From Litchfieldella xinjiangensis (GTDB taxonomy: Bacteria > Pseudomonadota > Gammaproteobacteria > Pseudomonadales > Halomonadaceae), in contig NZ_JPZL01000003.1 in assembly GCF_000759345.1 (NCBI RefSeq), positions 62,001-126,000 of the forward strand: a stretch of DNA of 64,000 nucleotides, read 5' to 3'. Below the pieces are notes generated by a model. It was not told the origin of the DNA. It was given only the letters and a program-made list of their open reading frames with translations, and searched no databases. Shown here piece by piece: positions 46,925 to 58,248 of the stretch (the first letter of the stretch is position 1; every line of letters begins with the position of its first letter). The position numbers and the translations under genes are program-made.

Positions 46925-47353
46925 CTAGCACAAGGGCAGCAACCAGGCTTGCGCCAGCCCCAGCAGCAACGCATAACGCCCCCCCTTGGCGACAACTATC
47001 AGCAGGACGGCACGCCACCAGGGCAGGCGCAGCACACCAGCCAGAACGGTCAGGGGATCACCGATCAATGGCACCCATGACAGCAATAGGCTCCATTCGC
47101 CAAAACGCAGATACCAACGCTCGGCACGCGCCAATCCCGCTGCCGAGGCCGGAAACCAGCGACGCCCTTGGAAGCGACGCGCATAACGACCAAGAGCGAC
47201 ATTGACCAGGCTCCCCAAGCTATTGCCCAGTGTCGCCACTGTCCACAACGCCAATGCCGGCTCGCCCAGGCACCACTGTCGTGCCAGCCACACCTCGGAG
47301 CCCCCGGGCAGCAGCGTGGCGCTGGCCAGCGCCACGAAAAACAGGCTCAGCAT
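46925..47353 (-). CDS. yqaA: YqaA/DedA-superfamily inner-membrane protein
   Basis: The 142-residue protein has about four hydrophobic segments. LASATLLPGGSEVWL at the start and FGEWSLLLSWVPLIGDPLTV in the middle are hallmarks of the YqaA branch of the DedA (VTT-domain) superfamily. Relatives act in lipid carrier or membrane homeostasis; YqaA itself is uncharacterised. It is divergent from thiD with a 69-bp gap. Confidence 0.88.
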   Translation of the reverse strand: MLSLFFVALASATLLPGGSEVWLARQWCLGEPALALWTVATLGNSLGSLVNVALGRYARRFQGRRWFPASAAGLARAERWYLRFGEWSLLLSWVPLIGDPLTVLAGVLRLPWWRAVLLIVVAKGGRYALLLGLAQAWLLPLC

Positions 47354-47422
47354 GGCCGATCACCCCCGCCACGGAGTACTCTAGAGCCACTGTTCATCGA
47401 TATTGATTGCACTGGCTGCCTC

Positions 47423-48244
47423 ATGACCGACTCCTTCGCATCCCGCCCCCCCAATGTGCTGACCATCGCCGGCTCGGACCCCTGTGGGGGGGCCGGCATC
47501 CAGGCCGATCTCAAGGCGTTCTCGGCGCTGGGCGCCTATGGTACCAGCGTGATCACTGCCCTGACCGCGCAGAACACACGCGGCGTGACCGGTGTGCATC
47601 CCGTCCCTGCCTCCTTCATCGCGGAGCAGCTCGAGACCCTGCTCGACGACGTTGCCATCGATGCGGTCAAGATCGGCATGGTTGCCAGCCGGGATGTCGC
47701 CGAGACGATACGCAGCATACTGACCCGGCACCGGCCGCGCTGGATCGTTCTCGATCCGGTCATGGTCGCCAAGAGTGGCGATATCCTGGTCGACGATGCA
47801 GGCCTCCACGCCGTGCGCGACATCCTGGTTCCGTTGGCCGACGTGATCACTCCCAACCTGCCGGAAGCGGCCGTGCTGCTCGATACCCGCACACCCGACT
47901 CGCCGGACGCCATGGAGGCCCTGCTGCCATCGCTGTTGGCACTGGGGGCCCGCCATGTCCTGCTCAAGGGCGGGCACCTGCGCAGTGGCGAGCGCTGCCC
48001 CGACCTGCTGGCCGGACCGGACGGGACACACTGGCTGGATGGCCCTCGGATCGCCACCGACAACCTGCATGGTACGGGCTGCTCGCTATCATCGGCGATC
48101 GCCGCCTGCCTGGCCCACGACGATGCGGTTCCCAGCGCCGTGGCACGCGCCAAGCAGTGGCTCAGCGAAGCCCTTGAAGCCAGCACCCGGCTGGACGTGG
48201 GCCGCGGCCACGGTCCGGTGCATCACTTCCATGCCTGGTGGTGA
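47423..48244 (+). CDS. thiD: Hydroxymethylpyrimidine/phosphomethylpyrimidine kinase
   Basis: The 273-residue ribokinase-fold enzyme has [32 protein letters not shown]-like [19 protein letters not shown] and the catalytic [16 protein letters not shown]. It phosphorylates HMP and HMP-P in thiamine synthesis. The ATG at 47423 gives the family N-terminus, although no good ribosome site is visible. The short upstream gap leaves no room for a full TPP riboswitch. Confidence 0.93.
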   Translation: MTDSFASRPPNVLTIAGSDPCGGAGIQADLKAFSALGAYGTSVITALTAQNTRGVTGVHPVPASFIAEQLETLLDDVAIDAVKIGMVASRDVAETIRSILTRHRPRWIVLDPVMVAKSGDILVDDAGLHAVRDILVPLADVITPNLPEAAVLLDTRTPDSPDAMEALLPSLLALGARHVLLKGGHLRSGERCPDLLAGPDGTHWLDGPRIATDNLHGTGCSLSSAIAACLAHDDAVPSAVARAKQWLSEALEASTRLDVGRGHGPVHHFHAWW

Positions 48245-48300
48245 GCGGCCTTATCCCAGCCGTGCTACCGTCACCCCAACATCCAACCGGAACAGGATCC

Positions 48301-48738
48301 ATGCGAGCGTTGATTCAACGAGTCCGCCGCGCCAGCGTCGATGTCGAAGGGCGCCGTATCGGAGCCATCGACCACGGACTGCTGGCGCTGATCGGGGTCG
48401 AAAAGGGCGATAGCGAGGCCCGTGCCGACAAGCTACTGCACAAGCTGCTGCATTATCGGATTTTCGGCGACGCCGAAGGCAAGATGAACCTCGATCTGCA
48501 GCAAACCAATGGCGGATTGCTGCTGGTATCGCAATTCACACTGGCGGCCGATACCGGCCGCGGCTTGCGGCCCAGCTTCTCCAGCGCGGCGCCACCGGAC
48601 GAAGGTGAGCGGCTCTTCGCTTATCTCGTCGAACAGGCGCGATCACGCTGGCCGAACGTCGCCACCGGCGAGTTCGGCGCCGACATGCAGGTCGAGCTGG
48701 TCAACGATGGCCCGGTCACCTTCCTGCTGGAGACCTGA
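48301..48738 (+). CDS. dtd: D-aminoacyl-tRNA deacylase
   Basis: The 145-residue protein begins [17 protein letters not shown] and has [20 protein letters not shown] with the Ser-Gln-x-Thr motif, and [11 protein letters not shown] with the cross-subunit Gly-Pro motif. It removes D-amino acids (and glycine mis-charged on tRNA-Ala) from tRNA. It lies 56 bp after thiD on the same strand. Confidence 0.94.
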   Translation: MRALIQRVRRASVDVEGRRIGAIDHGLLALIGVEKGDSEARADKLLHKLLHYRIFGDAEGKMNLDLQQTNGGLLLVSQFTLAADTGRGLRPSFSSAAPPDEGERLFAYLVEQARSRWPNVATGEFGADMQVELVNDGPVTFLLET

Positions 48739-48797
48739 ACTCATTTGGAATTCTTGACGCACGAACGCGTCTCTAAACCCACGGAACGGGAGGCAAC

Positions 48798-49577
48798 ATG
48801 TCAGGCAATCGGCTTGCATTTATCACTGGCGGCGCTCAAGGCATCGGGCGCGGCATCGTCGAATACCTGTTGGCCCGCGGTTGGCGGGTCGCCGCGCTCG
48901 ATCGCGACGGGGAGGCATTGGCTGAACTCGACGCCGCTCACCCCACCACGCCCCTGCTGTCGCTCAAGGCCGATACCGCCCACGAGAACGAGGTGGATGC
49001 CGCCTTGCTACGGTTACGCGACTGGCAGGCCAACGACAACCAGCCTCCAGGGCTCGACCTCCTGGTCAACAACGCCGGTATCGCCGATCCCGAGACCGGC
49101 CCGTTGGAGCACCTTTCTCTCGCCGACTGGCGGCGCTGGCAGGACAGCCACCTGACCGGGGCCTTTCTCTGCACCCGGGCCACGATTGCCGACCTGAAGC
49201 GACGCAAAGGCAGCATCATCAACATGACCTCGACCCGGGCGCTGCAATCGGAACCGCATTGCGAGGCCTACGCCGCGGCCAAGGGTGGGCTATTGTCGAT
49301 GACGCATGCCCTGGCCGTGAGCCTGGGGCCCGAGATTAGGGTCAATGCGATCAGTCCCGGCTGGATCGAGACCGGGCCGTGGCAGAAGTACGCCCAACGC
49401 AACGCGCCCGATCATCGTGCCGTCGACCGCGAGCAACACCCTGCCGGCCGGGTTGGGGTGCCCGAGGATATCGCCGCCGCGGTCGCCTTTCTGGCGGGCG
49501 ACGAGGCCGGTTTCATTACCGGCCAGCAATTCGTCATCGATGGCGGCATGACGCGCAAGATGATCTATGCCGAGTAA
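48798..49577 (+). CDS. Short-chain dehydrogenase/reductase (SDR), substrate unknown
   Basis: The 259-residue classical SDR has the cofactor loop ITGGAQGIGRGI, LLVNNAGIADP, a Ser region IINMTSTRALQSE, the catalytic YAAAK and the ISPGWIETGPW segment. The end VIDGGMTRKMIYAE is like oxidoreductases annotated near glucose/ribitol dehydrogenases. GGGAGG precedes the ATG. It converges on the ABC-F gene with a 32-bp gap. The substrate cannot be inferred. Confidence 0.88.
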   Translation: MSGNRLAFITGGAQGIGRGIVEYLLARGWRVAALDRDGEALAELDAAHPTTPLLSLKADTAHENEVDAALLRLRDWQANDNQPPGLDLLVNNAGIADPETGPLEHLSLADWRRWQDSHLTGAFLCTRATIADLKRRKGSIINMTSTRALQSEPHCEAYAAAKGGLLSMTHALAVSLGPEIRVNAISPGWIETGPWQKYAQRNAPDHRAVDREQHPAGRVGVPEDIAAAVAFLAGDEAGFITGQQFVIDGGMTRKMIYAE

Positions 49578-49609
49578 TCCCGCCCAGCTACATAGGCCCG
49601 TATGGGTTA

Positions 49610-51550
<1,941 letters not shown>

Positions 51551-51597
51551 GCAGGCTCCACTCGAGATTCGTTGAGGCTGGCCTCGGCCGGCCAACC

Positions 51598-52140
51598 ATG
51601 CCAATGACCGATGATTCTACCCGATCGGCCGCGACTCTGCGGCATCGCCTGAACCGCCCAGGCCTATGGGACTTCGCACTGGCCTTCTATGCCCAGCCCG
51701 AAGTAGAGACCGCTTGCCTGACACTGCAGGATGAGGCCGGTGTCGATGTCTGCGAGCTGTTATGGCATTGCTGGCTGCATCGACATGGTCTCGGATTGAG
51801 GCACGCTCCGGCGGGGCTTGCTGCGGTACACCAGTGGCAGGTGGAGACGACCCGCCCCTTGCGGCGCTTGCGCCGTGCGCTGAAGGCCGAGGCACTGGAG
51901 GCTCCGGGGGTGGCCGAGGTGCGTCGACATATCAAGCAGGCCGAACTCGCTGCCGAGCGAGAAACCCTGGAGCGGCTTCAACGCCTCAGCGAGGCGTGCC
52001 CTGAACTTATCGCCGGCTCGCCCGCTCCCTTTTCCCTGCAAAAACACCTCGCCAAGGCCTTGAAAATACAAGAAAAAAACCATCTTCTGCTACTCAAGAC
52101 CTTGGAAAACCACCTTGACCCTCCCCAGCCGTCACGCTAG
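51598..52140 (+). CDS. TIGR02444-type conserved protein
   Basis: The 180 residues contain the N-terminal LWDFALAFYAQPEVETACL and LLWHCWLHRHG motifs of the gammaproteobacterial TIGR02444 family, followed by charged helices. Function is unknown; the gene often neighbours an ABC-F gene of the YheS type. Two close starts are possible (51598 and 51604), neither with a strong ribosome site. There is no signal peptide or membrane segment. Confidence 0.8.
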   Translation: MPMTDDSTRSAATLRHRLNRPGLWDFALAFYAQPEVETACLTLQDEAGVDVCELLWHCWLHRHGLGLRHAPAGLAAVHQWQVETTRPLRRLRRALKAEALEAPGVAEVRRHIKQAELAAERETLERLQRLSEACPELIAGSPAPFSLQKHLAKALKIQEKNHLLLLKTLENHLDPPQPSR

Positions 52141-52223
52141 CCTCAAACTACCGGACCTTTGTAAAGGCGTGTTAACAAGACACTCAATTTCACGCTTTCA
52201 ATCTCAATAAGGGGAACTGATCG

Positions 52224-53240
52224 ATGTCGCTAAACAAGCTGCTGACGACGGCCAGCGTAGGCGCTGTGGTGCTGGGCATGTCCAGTGCCGCCTACTCCGA
52301 TAATTGGCGCTACGCTCACGAAGAATATGAGGGCGATGTTCAGGACGTGTTCGCCATCGCCTTCAAGGACTATATCGAAGAGAATTCCGACCATAGCGTA
52401 CAGGTCTATCGCTTCGGTGAGCTCGGTGAATCCGACGACATCATGGAGCAGACCCAGAATGGCATCCTGCAGTTCGTCAACCAATCGCCCGGGTTCACCG
52501 GCTCGCTGATTCCCGAAGCCCAGATTTTCTTCATCCCTTACTTGCTGCCCACCGACGAGGAAACCGTCCTCGAATTCTTCGACGAGAGCAAGGCCATCAA
52601 CGAGATGTTCCCCGAGCTTTATGCCGAGCAAGGGCTGGAACTTCTCAAGATGTATCCCGAAGGCGAGATGGTGGTGACCGCAGACGAGCCGATCACCTCA
52701 CCGGAAGACTTCGAGAACAAGAAGATCCGGGTCATGACCAATCCGCTGCTCTCCGAAACCTACAACGCCTTCGGCGCAACGCCGACGCCGCTGCCCTGGG
52801 GTGAGGTCTATGGTGGGCTGCAGACTGGCATCCTCGACGGTCAGGAAAACCCGATCTTCTGGATCGAATCCGGCGGCCTGTATGAGGTATCACCTCATCT
52901 GACCTTCACCGGCCATGGCTGGTTCACCACGGCCATGATGGCCAACCAGGACTTCTACGAAGGCCTTTCCGATGAGGATCAACAACTGGTCCAGGACGCA
53001 GCAGATGCGGCCTACGATCACACCATCGAGCACATCCAGGGCCTTGCCGAGGACTCGCTCGAGAAGATCAAGGAAGCCTCCGACGAAGTCACCGTGACCC
53101 GCCTCGATGAAGAGCAGATCCAGGCCTTCCGCGAGCGCGCCCCGCAGGTCGAGGAGAAGTACCTCGAAATGACCGGCGAGAAGGGTGAAGAATTGCTCAA
53201 TCAGTTCAAGGAAGACCTTGAAGCGGTTACCGAGGAGTAA
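52224..53240 (+). CDS. teaA: Ectoine/hydroxyectoine-binding periplasmic protein TeaA
   Basis: The 338-residue TRAP binding protein has a signal peptide ending about AAYS at residue 25, then the mature start DNWRYAHEEYEGDVQDVF. It is close over its whole length to Halomonas elongata TeaA as I remember it, including NGILQFVNQSPGFTGSLIP, KMYPEGEMVVTADEPITSPE (part) and QTGILDGQENPIFWIESGG. TeaA binds ectoine and hydroxyectoine with high affinity and hands them to TeaBC. An AAGGGGA site precedes the ATG. A strong hairpin terminator follows the gene, so teaA is likely made in excess over the permeases. Confidence 0.95.
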   Translation: MSLNKLLTTASVGAVVLGMSSAAYSDNWRYAHEEYEGDVQDVFAIAFKDYIEENSDHSVQVYRFGELGESDDIMEQTQNGILQFVNQSPGFTGSLIPEAQIFFIPYLLPTDEETVLEFFDESKAINEMFPELYAEQGLELLKMYPEGEMVVTADEPITSPEDFENKKIRVMTNPLLSETYNAFGATPTPLPWGEVYGGLQTGILDGQENPIFWIESGGLYEVSPHLTFTGHGWFTTAMMANQDFYEGLSDEDQQLVQDAADAAYDHTIEHIQGLAEDSLEKIKEASDEVTVTRLDEEQIQAFRERAPQVEEKYLEMTGEKGEELLNQFKEDLEAVTEE

Positions 53241-53264
53241 GAACTCACTCGGCAGGCCAAGACA

Positions 53265-53288
53265 GGGGCAGCAATTGCTGCCCCTTTT
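53265..53288 (+). terminator. Intercistronic terminator/attenuator between teaA and teaB
   Basis: GGGGCAGC (53265-53272) pairs perfectly with GCTGCCCC (53277-53284) around AATT and is followed by TTTTG. It lies 25 bp after the teaA stop and 124 bp before teaB. Confidence 0.85.
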
Positions 53289-53412
53289 GCATGCCTGACT
53301 CCCGAAGCGTCTACCAAACGTTGAGGGAGGCAGCCACGACCCGAGGCATATGGATTAGCCTTGTTGAAGAGGGCGCGTAACAGCCCGCTCGTTCACAGAA
53401 GGAGTGATGTTC

Positions 53413-53991
53413 ATGTCCGACGAGGAAACAGAAAAGAACTATCGCTCCGGCCTGCCCGGCATATTGGGCACCGTCGATACGTTCATCAGCCGTCTCGAAG
53501 CGGTCATCCTCGCCATGGGGGTCCTGCTCATGGCCTTGAATACCGTAGCGAATGTCATCGGACGCTTCGTCTTCGGCCAGAGCATATTTTTCAGCGGTGA
53601 GATCAACCGTATCCTGATCATAATGATCACCTTTGCCGGTATCGGCTATGCCGCTCGCCACGGGCGCCATATCCGGATGTCGGCGATTTATGATGCGCTG
53701 CCCGTAGGCGGACGCAAGGCACTGATGATCGTCATTGCATTGTTCACGTCCCTAGTCATGTTTTTCCTGCTGTATTACTCGGTGATTTACATCTTGGATC
53801 TGTACGACAAGGGCCGTGTATTGCCAGCGCTGGGCATCCCGATCTATCTCATCTACCTGTGGGTACCGTTGGGCTTTTTGATCACGGGCATACAATATCT
53901 GCTGACCGCAATCAAGAACTTCAATACGCATGACGTCTACCTTTCGACCTCGGTGGTCGACGGGTACAAGGATACGGAAACGGAAGTCTAG
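53413..53991 (+). CDS. teaB: Ectoine TRAP transporter small permease TeaB
   Basis: The 192-residue DctQ-type protein has four hydrophobic segments and [21 protein letters not shown] as its family signature. I take the ATG at 53413 ([12 protein letters not shown]) because AAGGAG lies 8 bp before it; the ATG at 53407 and GTG at 53404 overlap that site. It pairs with TeaC. The teaC gene starts 29 bp later. Confidence 0.93.
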   Translation: MSDEETEKNYRSGLPGILGTVDTFISRLEAVILAMGVLLMALNTVANVIGRFVFGQSIFFSGEINRILIIMITFAGIGYAARHGRHIRMSAIYDALPVGGRKALMIVIALFTSLVMFFLLYYSVIYILDLYDKGRVLPALGIPIYLIYLWVPLGFLITGIQYLLTAIKNFNTHDVYLSTSVVDGYKDTETEV

Positions 53992-54020
53992 GCTGGGCGC
54001 TTGGTCACGAGGAACGTACG

Positions 54021-55307
54021 ATGACGACGATAATGGTCTCCACCATGATTGCCCTGCTGTTGCTGGGCTTTCCCATGATGATCCCGCTGATCACCGCAGC
54101 GGCGATCGGCTTCTACATGATGTTCAACGGCCTGGGCCAGATGGACACGCTGATCCAGCAGATGATGGCGGGGATTCGCCCGGCCTCGCTGATTGCGGTG
54201 CCGATGTTCATCCTGGCGGCCGACATCATGACACGCGGCCAGTCGGCCAATCGCCTGATTGCCATGGTCATGGCGTTCATTGGCCACATCAAGGGCGGCC
54301 TGGCCGTCAGCACCGCAGCCTCCTGCACCCTATTCGGCGCGGTGTCGGGCTCGACCCAGGCCACCGTGGTCGCGGTTGGGTCTCCGCTGCGGCCCAAGAT
54401 GCTCAAGGCAGGCTATTCCGACTCCTTCACCCTAGCGCTGATCATCAATGCCAGCGACATCGCCTTCCTGATTCCGCCCAGCATCGGCATGATCATCTAT
54501 GGCGTCATTTCGGGCACGTCGATCGGCGAGCTATTCATCGCCGGCATCGGGCCCGGACTCCTGATCCTGCTCATGTTCTCGGCCTATTGCGTGGCCTACG
54601 CCGTCATCAAGGATGTTCCCACCGAGGCCAAGTCGACCTGGCGTGAGCGGCTCTCGGCCGTCCAGCAGGCACTCTGGCCGCTGGGGTTCCCGGTCATTAT
54701 TGTCGGCGGCATCTACGGCGGGGTCTTCAGCCCCACGGAAGCCGCCGCGGCGTGCGTCCTGTATGCCGTGCTGCTCGAGTTCGTGGTCTTCCGCTCGCTG
54801 AAGATGTCGGACATCTATGCCGTGGCCAAGTCCACCGGCCTGATCACGGCGGTAGTCTTCATTCTGGTGGCGGTCGGCAACGGCTTTTCATGGATCATTT
54901 CCTTCGCCCAGATTCCCCAGGCGCTGCTCGAGGCGGTGGGGATCAACGAGGCCGGCCCCACAGGGGTACTGATCGCGATCTGCATCTCCTTCTTCGTGGC
55001 GTGCATGTTCGTCGATCCCATCGTGGTCATTTTGGTCTTGACGCCGATCTTCGCCCCCGCCGTGGCCAGTACCGGGCTCGATCCAGTGCTGGTGGGCATC
55101 CTGATCACACTCCAGGTAGCCATAGGCTCGGCAACACCACCGTTCGGGTGCGACATATTCACGGCCATCGCCATATTCAAGCGCCCCTACTGGGATGTGA
55201 TTCGTGGCACGCCGCCGTTCGTGTTCATGCTGATCCTGGCTGCGGCACTACTGATCATGTTCCCGCAGATCGCCCTGTTCCTCCGGGACCTGGCCTTTGC
55301 CGACTAA
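54021..55307 (+). CDS. teaC: Ectoine TRAP transporter large permease TeaC
   Basis: The 428-residue DctM-type protein has about eleven to twelve hydrophobic segments. AASCTLFGAVSGSTQATVVA, LIPPSIGMIIYGVISGTSIG and QVAIGSATPPFGCDIFTA mark the family. It forms the Na+-coupled channel for ectoine. It is followed after 21 bp by teaD, so teaB-teaC-teaD is one unit. Confidence 0.94.
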   Translation: MTTIMVSTMIALLLLGFPMMIPLITAAAIGFYMMFNGLGQMDTLIQQMMAGIRPASLIAVPMFILAADIMTRGQSANRLIAMVMAFIGHIKGGLAVSTAASCTLFGAVSGSTQATVVAVGSPLRPKMLKAGYSDSFTLALIINASDIAFLIPPSIGMIIYGVISGTSIGELFIAGIGPGLLILLMFSAYCVAYAVIKDVPTEAKSTWRERLSAVQQALWPLGFPVIIVGGIYGGVFSPTEAAAACVLYAVLLEFVVFRSLKMSDIYAVAKSTGLITAVVFILVAVGNGFSWIISFAQIPQALLEAVGINEAGPTGVLIAICISFFVACMFVDPIVVILVLTPIFAPAVASTGLDPVLVGILITLQVAIGSATPPFGCDIFTAIAIFKRPYWDVIRGTPPFVFMLILAAALLIMFPQIALFLRDLAFAD

Positions 55308-55328
55308 CCGCTTGGAAAGGAACGTGTC

Positions 55329-55766
55329 ATGTTCGAGAAGATACTGGTGCCGGTCGATGGCTCGAAGGGGGCTCTCAAGGCACTGACCAAGGCCGTACAA
55401 CTCGCCAAGCTGACCGATGCCGAGATCTATGTACTCTGCGTATTCAAGCATCACAGCCTGCTCGAGGCATCGCTATCGATGGTCAGGCCCCAGCGTCTCG
55501 ACATTCCCGATGATGCGTTAAAGGAGTACGCGACCGAGATCGCCGTGCAGGCCAAGAACAAGGCGGTGGAGCTCGGCGCGACCAAGGTGCGCGCTTTCGT
55601 CAAGGGCGGGCGCCCCTCGAACACCATCGTGCGCTTTGCCCAGAAGCGGGGGCTGGACTTGATCGTGATGGGCTCACACGGCACCAATGGCGAAAAGTCC
55701 ACCTCCCTGGGAAGCGTCTCGCAGCGAGTCGCCAGCATGACCCGCTGCCCCACCCTGGTGGTCTAG
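55329..55766 (+). CDS. teaD: UspA-family regulator of the ectoine transporter, TeaD
   Basis: The 145-residue universal stress protein begins [19 protein letters not shown] and has the ATP-binding loop [20 protein letters not shown]. In H. elongata TeaD binds ATP and lowers ectoine uptake through TeaABC. Position directly after teaC supports this identity. No membrane segment is present. A weak stem (CCGCCAG/CTGGCGG) lies after the stop but has no T-run. Confidence 0.92.
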   Translation: MFEKILVPVDGSKGALKALTKAVQLAKLTDAEIYVLCVFKHHSLLEASLSMVRPQRLDIPDDALKEYATEIAVQAKNKAVELGATKVRAFVKGGRPSNTIVRFAQKRGLDLIVMGSHGTNGEKSTSLGSVSQRVASMTRCPTLVV

Positions 55767-55864
55767 TGACATAAACGACCGCCAGACTCATCGGATGCGG
55801 AACCTGGCGGGGCCTGTTAGAGTCCCAAGGGTTCCTATCTATCTCCATGTGTTAAGGATCCTTC

Positions 55865-56551
55865 ATGAAATCATTGGTCACCGCCACGACGCTCGGCGCC
55901 CTGCTTAGCGTCTCGACGTTCGCACTGGCACAGCAACCGGAAAGCGACGAGGCCAAGCTCAGCTACAGCCTGGGCGTGACCCTGGGGCAGAGCCTGGTTC
56001 AGGATGTCGCCGAACTGGACCTGGATGCCTTCAGTCAGGCACTCGAAGATGTCTATGCCGACAACGAACTGGCCATGACCGAAGAGGAAATGGCCGAAGC
56101 CCTGACCCGCTTCCAGGAGCAGGCCATGGCCGAAAGCCAGCGTCAGGCACAGGAGCAGGCCAGCAAGAACCTGGAACTTGGCGAGGCGTTCCTCGAGGAG
56201 AACGCCGAGAAAGAAGGCGTCACCGTGACCGAATCCGGTCTCCAGTACGAAGTGCTGGAAGAGGGTGATGGCGAGTCGCCCACGGCCGAGTCCACCGTCG
56301 AAGTTCATTACGAAGGCCGTCTGCTCGATGGCACCGTGTTCGACAGCTCGTATGAGCGCGGCGAGCCGGTCAGCTTCCAGGTAGGCCAGGTCATCGAAGG
56401 CTGGCAGGAAGCGTTGCAGCTGATGAGCGTTGGCGATACGTGGATGGTCTACATTCCCGCCGACCTGGCCTATGGCCCCCGCGGTCAAGGTCCCATCGGC
56501 CCCAACGAGACACTGACCTTCAAGGTCGAACTGCTTGGCGTGACCGAGTGA
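55865..56551 (+). CDS. Periplasmic FKBP-type peptidyl-prolyl isomerase
   Basis: The 228-residue protein has a signal peptide ending ALAQQP (about residue 23), a helical FKBP_N dimerisation domain with SYSLGVTLGQSL, and a C-terminal FKBP domain with VEVHYEGRLLDGTVFDSSYE, QVIEGWQEALQLM and YIPADLAYGPRG. It resembles FkpA/FklB/Mip proteins that speed proline isomerisation and folding of exported proteins. The esterase gene follows after 10 bp, so the two may be co-transcribed. Confidence 0.92.
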   Translation: MKSLVTATTLGALLSVSTFALAQQPESDEAKLSYSLGVTLGQSLVQDVAELDLDAFSQALEDVYADNELAMTEEEMAEALTRFQEQAMAESQRQAQEQASKNLELGEAFLEENAEKEGVTVTESGLQYEVLEEGDGESPTAESTVEVHYEGRLLDGTVFDSSYERGEPVSFQVGQVIEGWQEALQLMSVGDTWMVYIPADLAYGPRGQGPIGPNETLTFKVELLGVTE

Positions 56552-56561
56552 TATACCCCGC

Positions 56562-57626
56562 ATGAGGGTCTCCCTGATCGGCCTCGGCCTGGCATTGGCG
56601 CTGACCTCGACACTGGGTAGCCCGGTCGTGGCCTTGGCGGAGGAGGCCCTCGCGCCTCTTCCCACGCTGACCCTGGATGGCGACGCGACGAGCGTACTCG
56701 GCGTGTCGTCGGGCGGTTATATGGCCACCCAGCTTGCCGTGGCCTACCCCTCACGCTTTCATGGCCTGGGCGTTTTTGCGGCCGGCCCCTGGGGCTGTGC
56801 TCAAGGTGCGCTTGGACGGGCGCTGGGCCAGTGCATGAAAACCCGCCTGGGGCTTCCCGACCTATCGACATTGGCCGAACGCTACGCCGACTATCGTGAG
56901 CATGATCGGGTGGGCGCCACCGATGCGCTTGCGACACAGCGGGTCTACCTCTGGCATGGCGAACAGGATCCCACCGTGAAGCCCGCGCTCAGTGAGCTAC
57001 TTGCCCGGCAGTATCGTGGCTGGCTCGATAGCGACGACCAGCTGCGGCGCGAGACGACCGCGAACGCGGCCCACGGCTGGCCGGTCGACAGCGAAGGGAG
57101 TGATTCGTCATCACTCGCCCATTGCAGTGAAGGCGGTAGCCCCTACCTGCTGGATTGCGGCGTCGATGGGGCGGGACGCGCCCTGGAATGGTTTTACGGT
57201 GAGCTGCAACCCGCCGACCCGAAAGCCCCCGGCGAGCTGCGCACGTTCGATCAGTCCCCTTTCGAGGGCGGGCGTAGCATCGATGACGTCGGCTATGTGT
57301 TTGTTCCCGAAGTATGCGATACCGGTACCGAGTGCCGGCTGGTGGTGGCCTTGCACGGGTGTGGCATGGGCCGTGAACAGGTCGGTGAAACCTTCGTGCG
57401 CGAGACGGGCCTCAACGCCTGGGCAGCGACCAATGCGCTGGTCGTGCTCTATCCCCAGGCCGCCCCCAGCCTCCCCAACCCGCAGGGGTGCTGGGACTGG
57501 TGGGGCTATGCCGAAAGCACCTGGCAGCCCAAGCCCTTGCATGACACTCGCCAGGGGCGTCAGGTGCAAGCGCTGATGGGCATGATCGCTAAGCTCACCG
57601 GACAGGAAGTCACCGAGGCGCCCTGA
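56562..57626 (+). CDS. PHB depolymerase-like secreted esterase
   Basis: The 354-residue alpha/beta-hydrolase has a signal peptide ending ALAEE (about residue 27). The lipase box is G-V-S-S-G at residues 47-51 with Ser49 as nucleophile. Asp in LWHGEQDPTVKP and His in ANAAHGWPVDSEG complete the triad. LVVALHGCGMG and GCWDWWGYAEST near the C-terminus are typical of periplasmic poly(3-hydroxybutyrate) depolymerases like that of Rhodospirillum rubrum. It probably acts on short-chain polyester outside the cytoplasm. It is not known whether this strain stores PHB. Confidence 0.8.
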   Translation: MRVSLIGLGLALALTSTLGSPVVALAEEALAPLPTLTLDGDATSVLGVSSGGYMATQLAVAYPSRFHGLGVFAAGPWGCAQGALGRALGQCMKTRLGLPDLSTLAERYADYREHDRVGATDALATQRVYLWHGEQDPTVKPALSELLARQYRGWLDSDDQLRRETTANAAHGWPVDSEGSDSSSLAHCSEGGSPYLLDCGVDGAGRALEWFYGELQPADPKAPGELRTFDQSPFEGGRSIDDVGYVFVPEVCDTGTECRLVVALHGCGMGREQVGETFVRETGLNAWAATNALVVLYPQAAPSLPNPQGCWDWWGYAESTWQPKPLHDTRQGRQVQALMGMIAKLTGQEVTEAP

Positions 57627-57645
57627 GGCCTATTCAAGCCCTGCC

Positions 57646-58248
57646 TCAGGCGTCTTCCAACTCGGTGCGCAGTGCCGAAATCAGACTGTTGGGATTGGGT
57701 GAATAGAGTACCCGCTGTTGAATCGTGCCGTTCCTATCGACCAGGAACAGGGTCGAGCTATGATCGACGGTATAACCCATCTGGGAATCTTCCATCTCGG
57801 CCTTGCGCCAGAACACACCGTAGCGCTGGGTAATATCGTCAAGCTCGGCCTCGCTGCCACGCAAACCGATGAAACGGTCTCCAAAATGGCCTACATAGGT
57901 CTCCAGTCGATCGAGGGTATCGCGCTCGGGATCGACCGTGATCAGCACCGGCACCACTCGCCTTGCGAGCTCCTCGTCGACCTGCTGCAGGGCCTGACGC
58001 ACCACCCCGAGGGTCAGCGGGCAGACATCGGGGCAGTAGGTATAACCGAAGAACACCGCCGCCAGTTGGTCTTCCTCGAGCTGGGCCAACGAGAATTCGC
58101 CACCCTGGGTCGAGGGCAGGGCGATGTCCCCCCCCTCCGGCTCGCCCTGCCGCGCATTTTGCTGATGGAGGAAGGCCCAAGCGCTTAACCCCAGCACCAG
58201 TACCAAAATCGCCCCTAGCCCGATCCAGATTCCCTTGCGCGCCATCAT
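57646..58248 (-). CDS. SCO1/SenC copper chaperone-like thioredoxin-fold protein
   Basis: The 200-residue membrane-anchored protein (one helix at about 8-27) has the copper motif YCPDVCP (Cys72, Cys76) and the distal His in VDHSSTLFLVD. It should face the periplasm and deliver copper to the CuA site of a terminal oxidase, or keep its thiols reduced. Its start overlaps the stop of the upstream YtkA/FixH-like gene by 4 bp. No oxidase genes are visible within the window. Confidence 0.9.
   Translation of the reverse strand: MMARKGIWIGLGAILVLVLGLSAWAFLHQQNARQGEPEGGDIALPSTQGGEFSLAQLEEDQLAAVFFGYTYCPDVCPLTLGVVRQALQQVDEELARRVVPVLITVDPERDTLDRLETYVGHFGDRFIGLRGSEAELDDITQRYGVFWRKAEMEDSQMGYTVDHSSTLFLVDRNGTIQQRVLYSPNPNSLISALRTELEDA

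Noticed and set aside
47354-47422. TPP riboswitch before thiD
   Set aside because: The gap is 69 bp and lacks the conserved THI-box elements; none was seen before thiS either.
52699-53793. CRISPR arrays or insertion sequences anywhere in the window
   Set aside because: No regularly spaced repeats or transposase genes were seen by reading; the only mobile-element traces are at the left edge.
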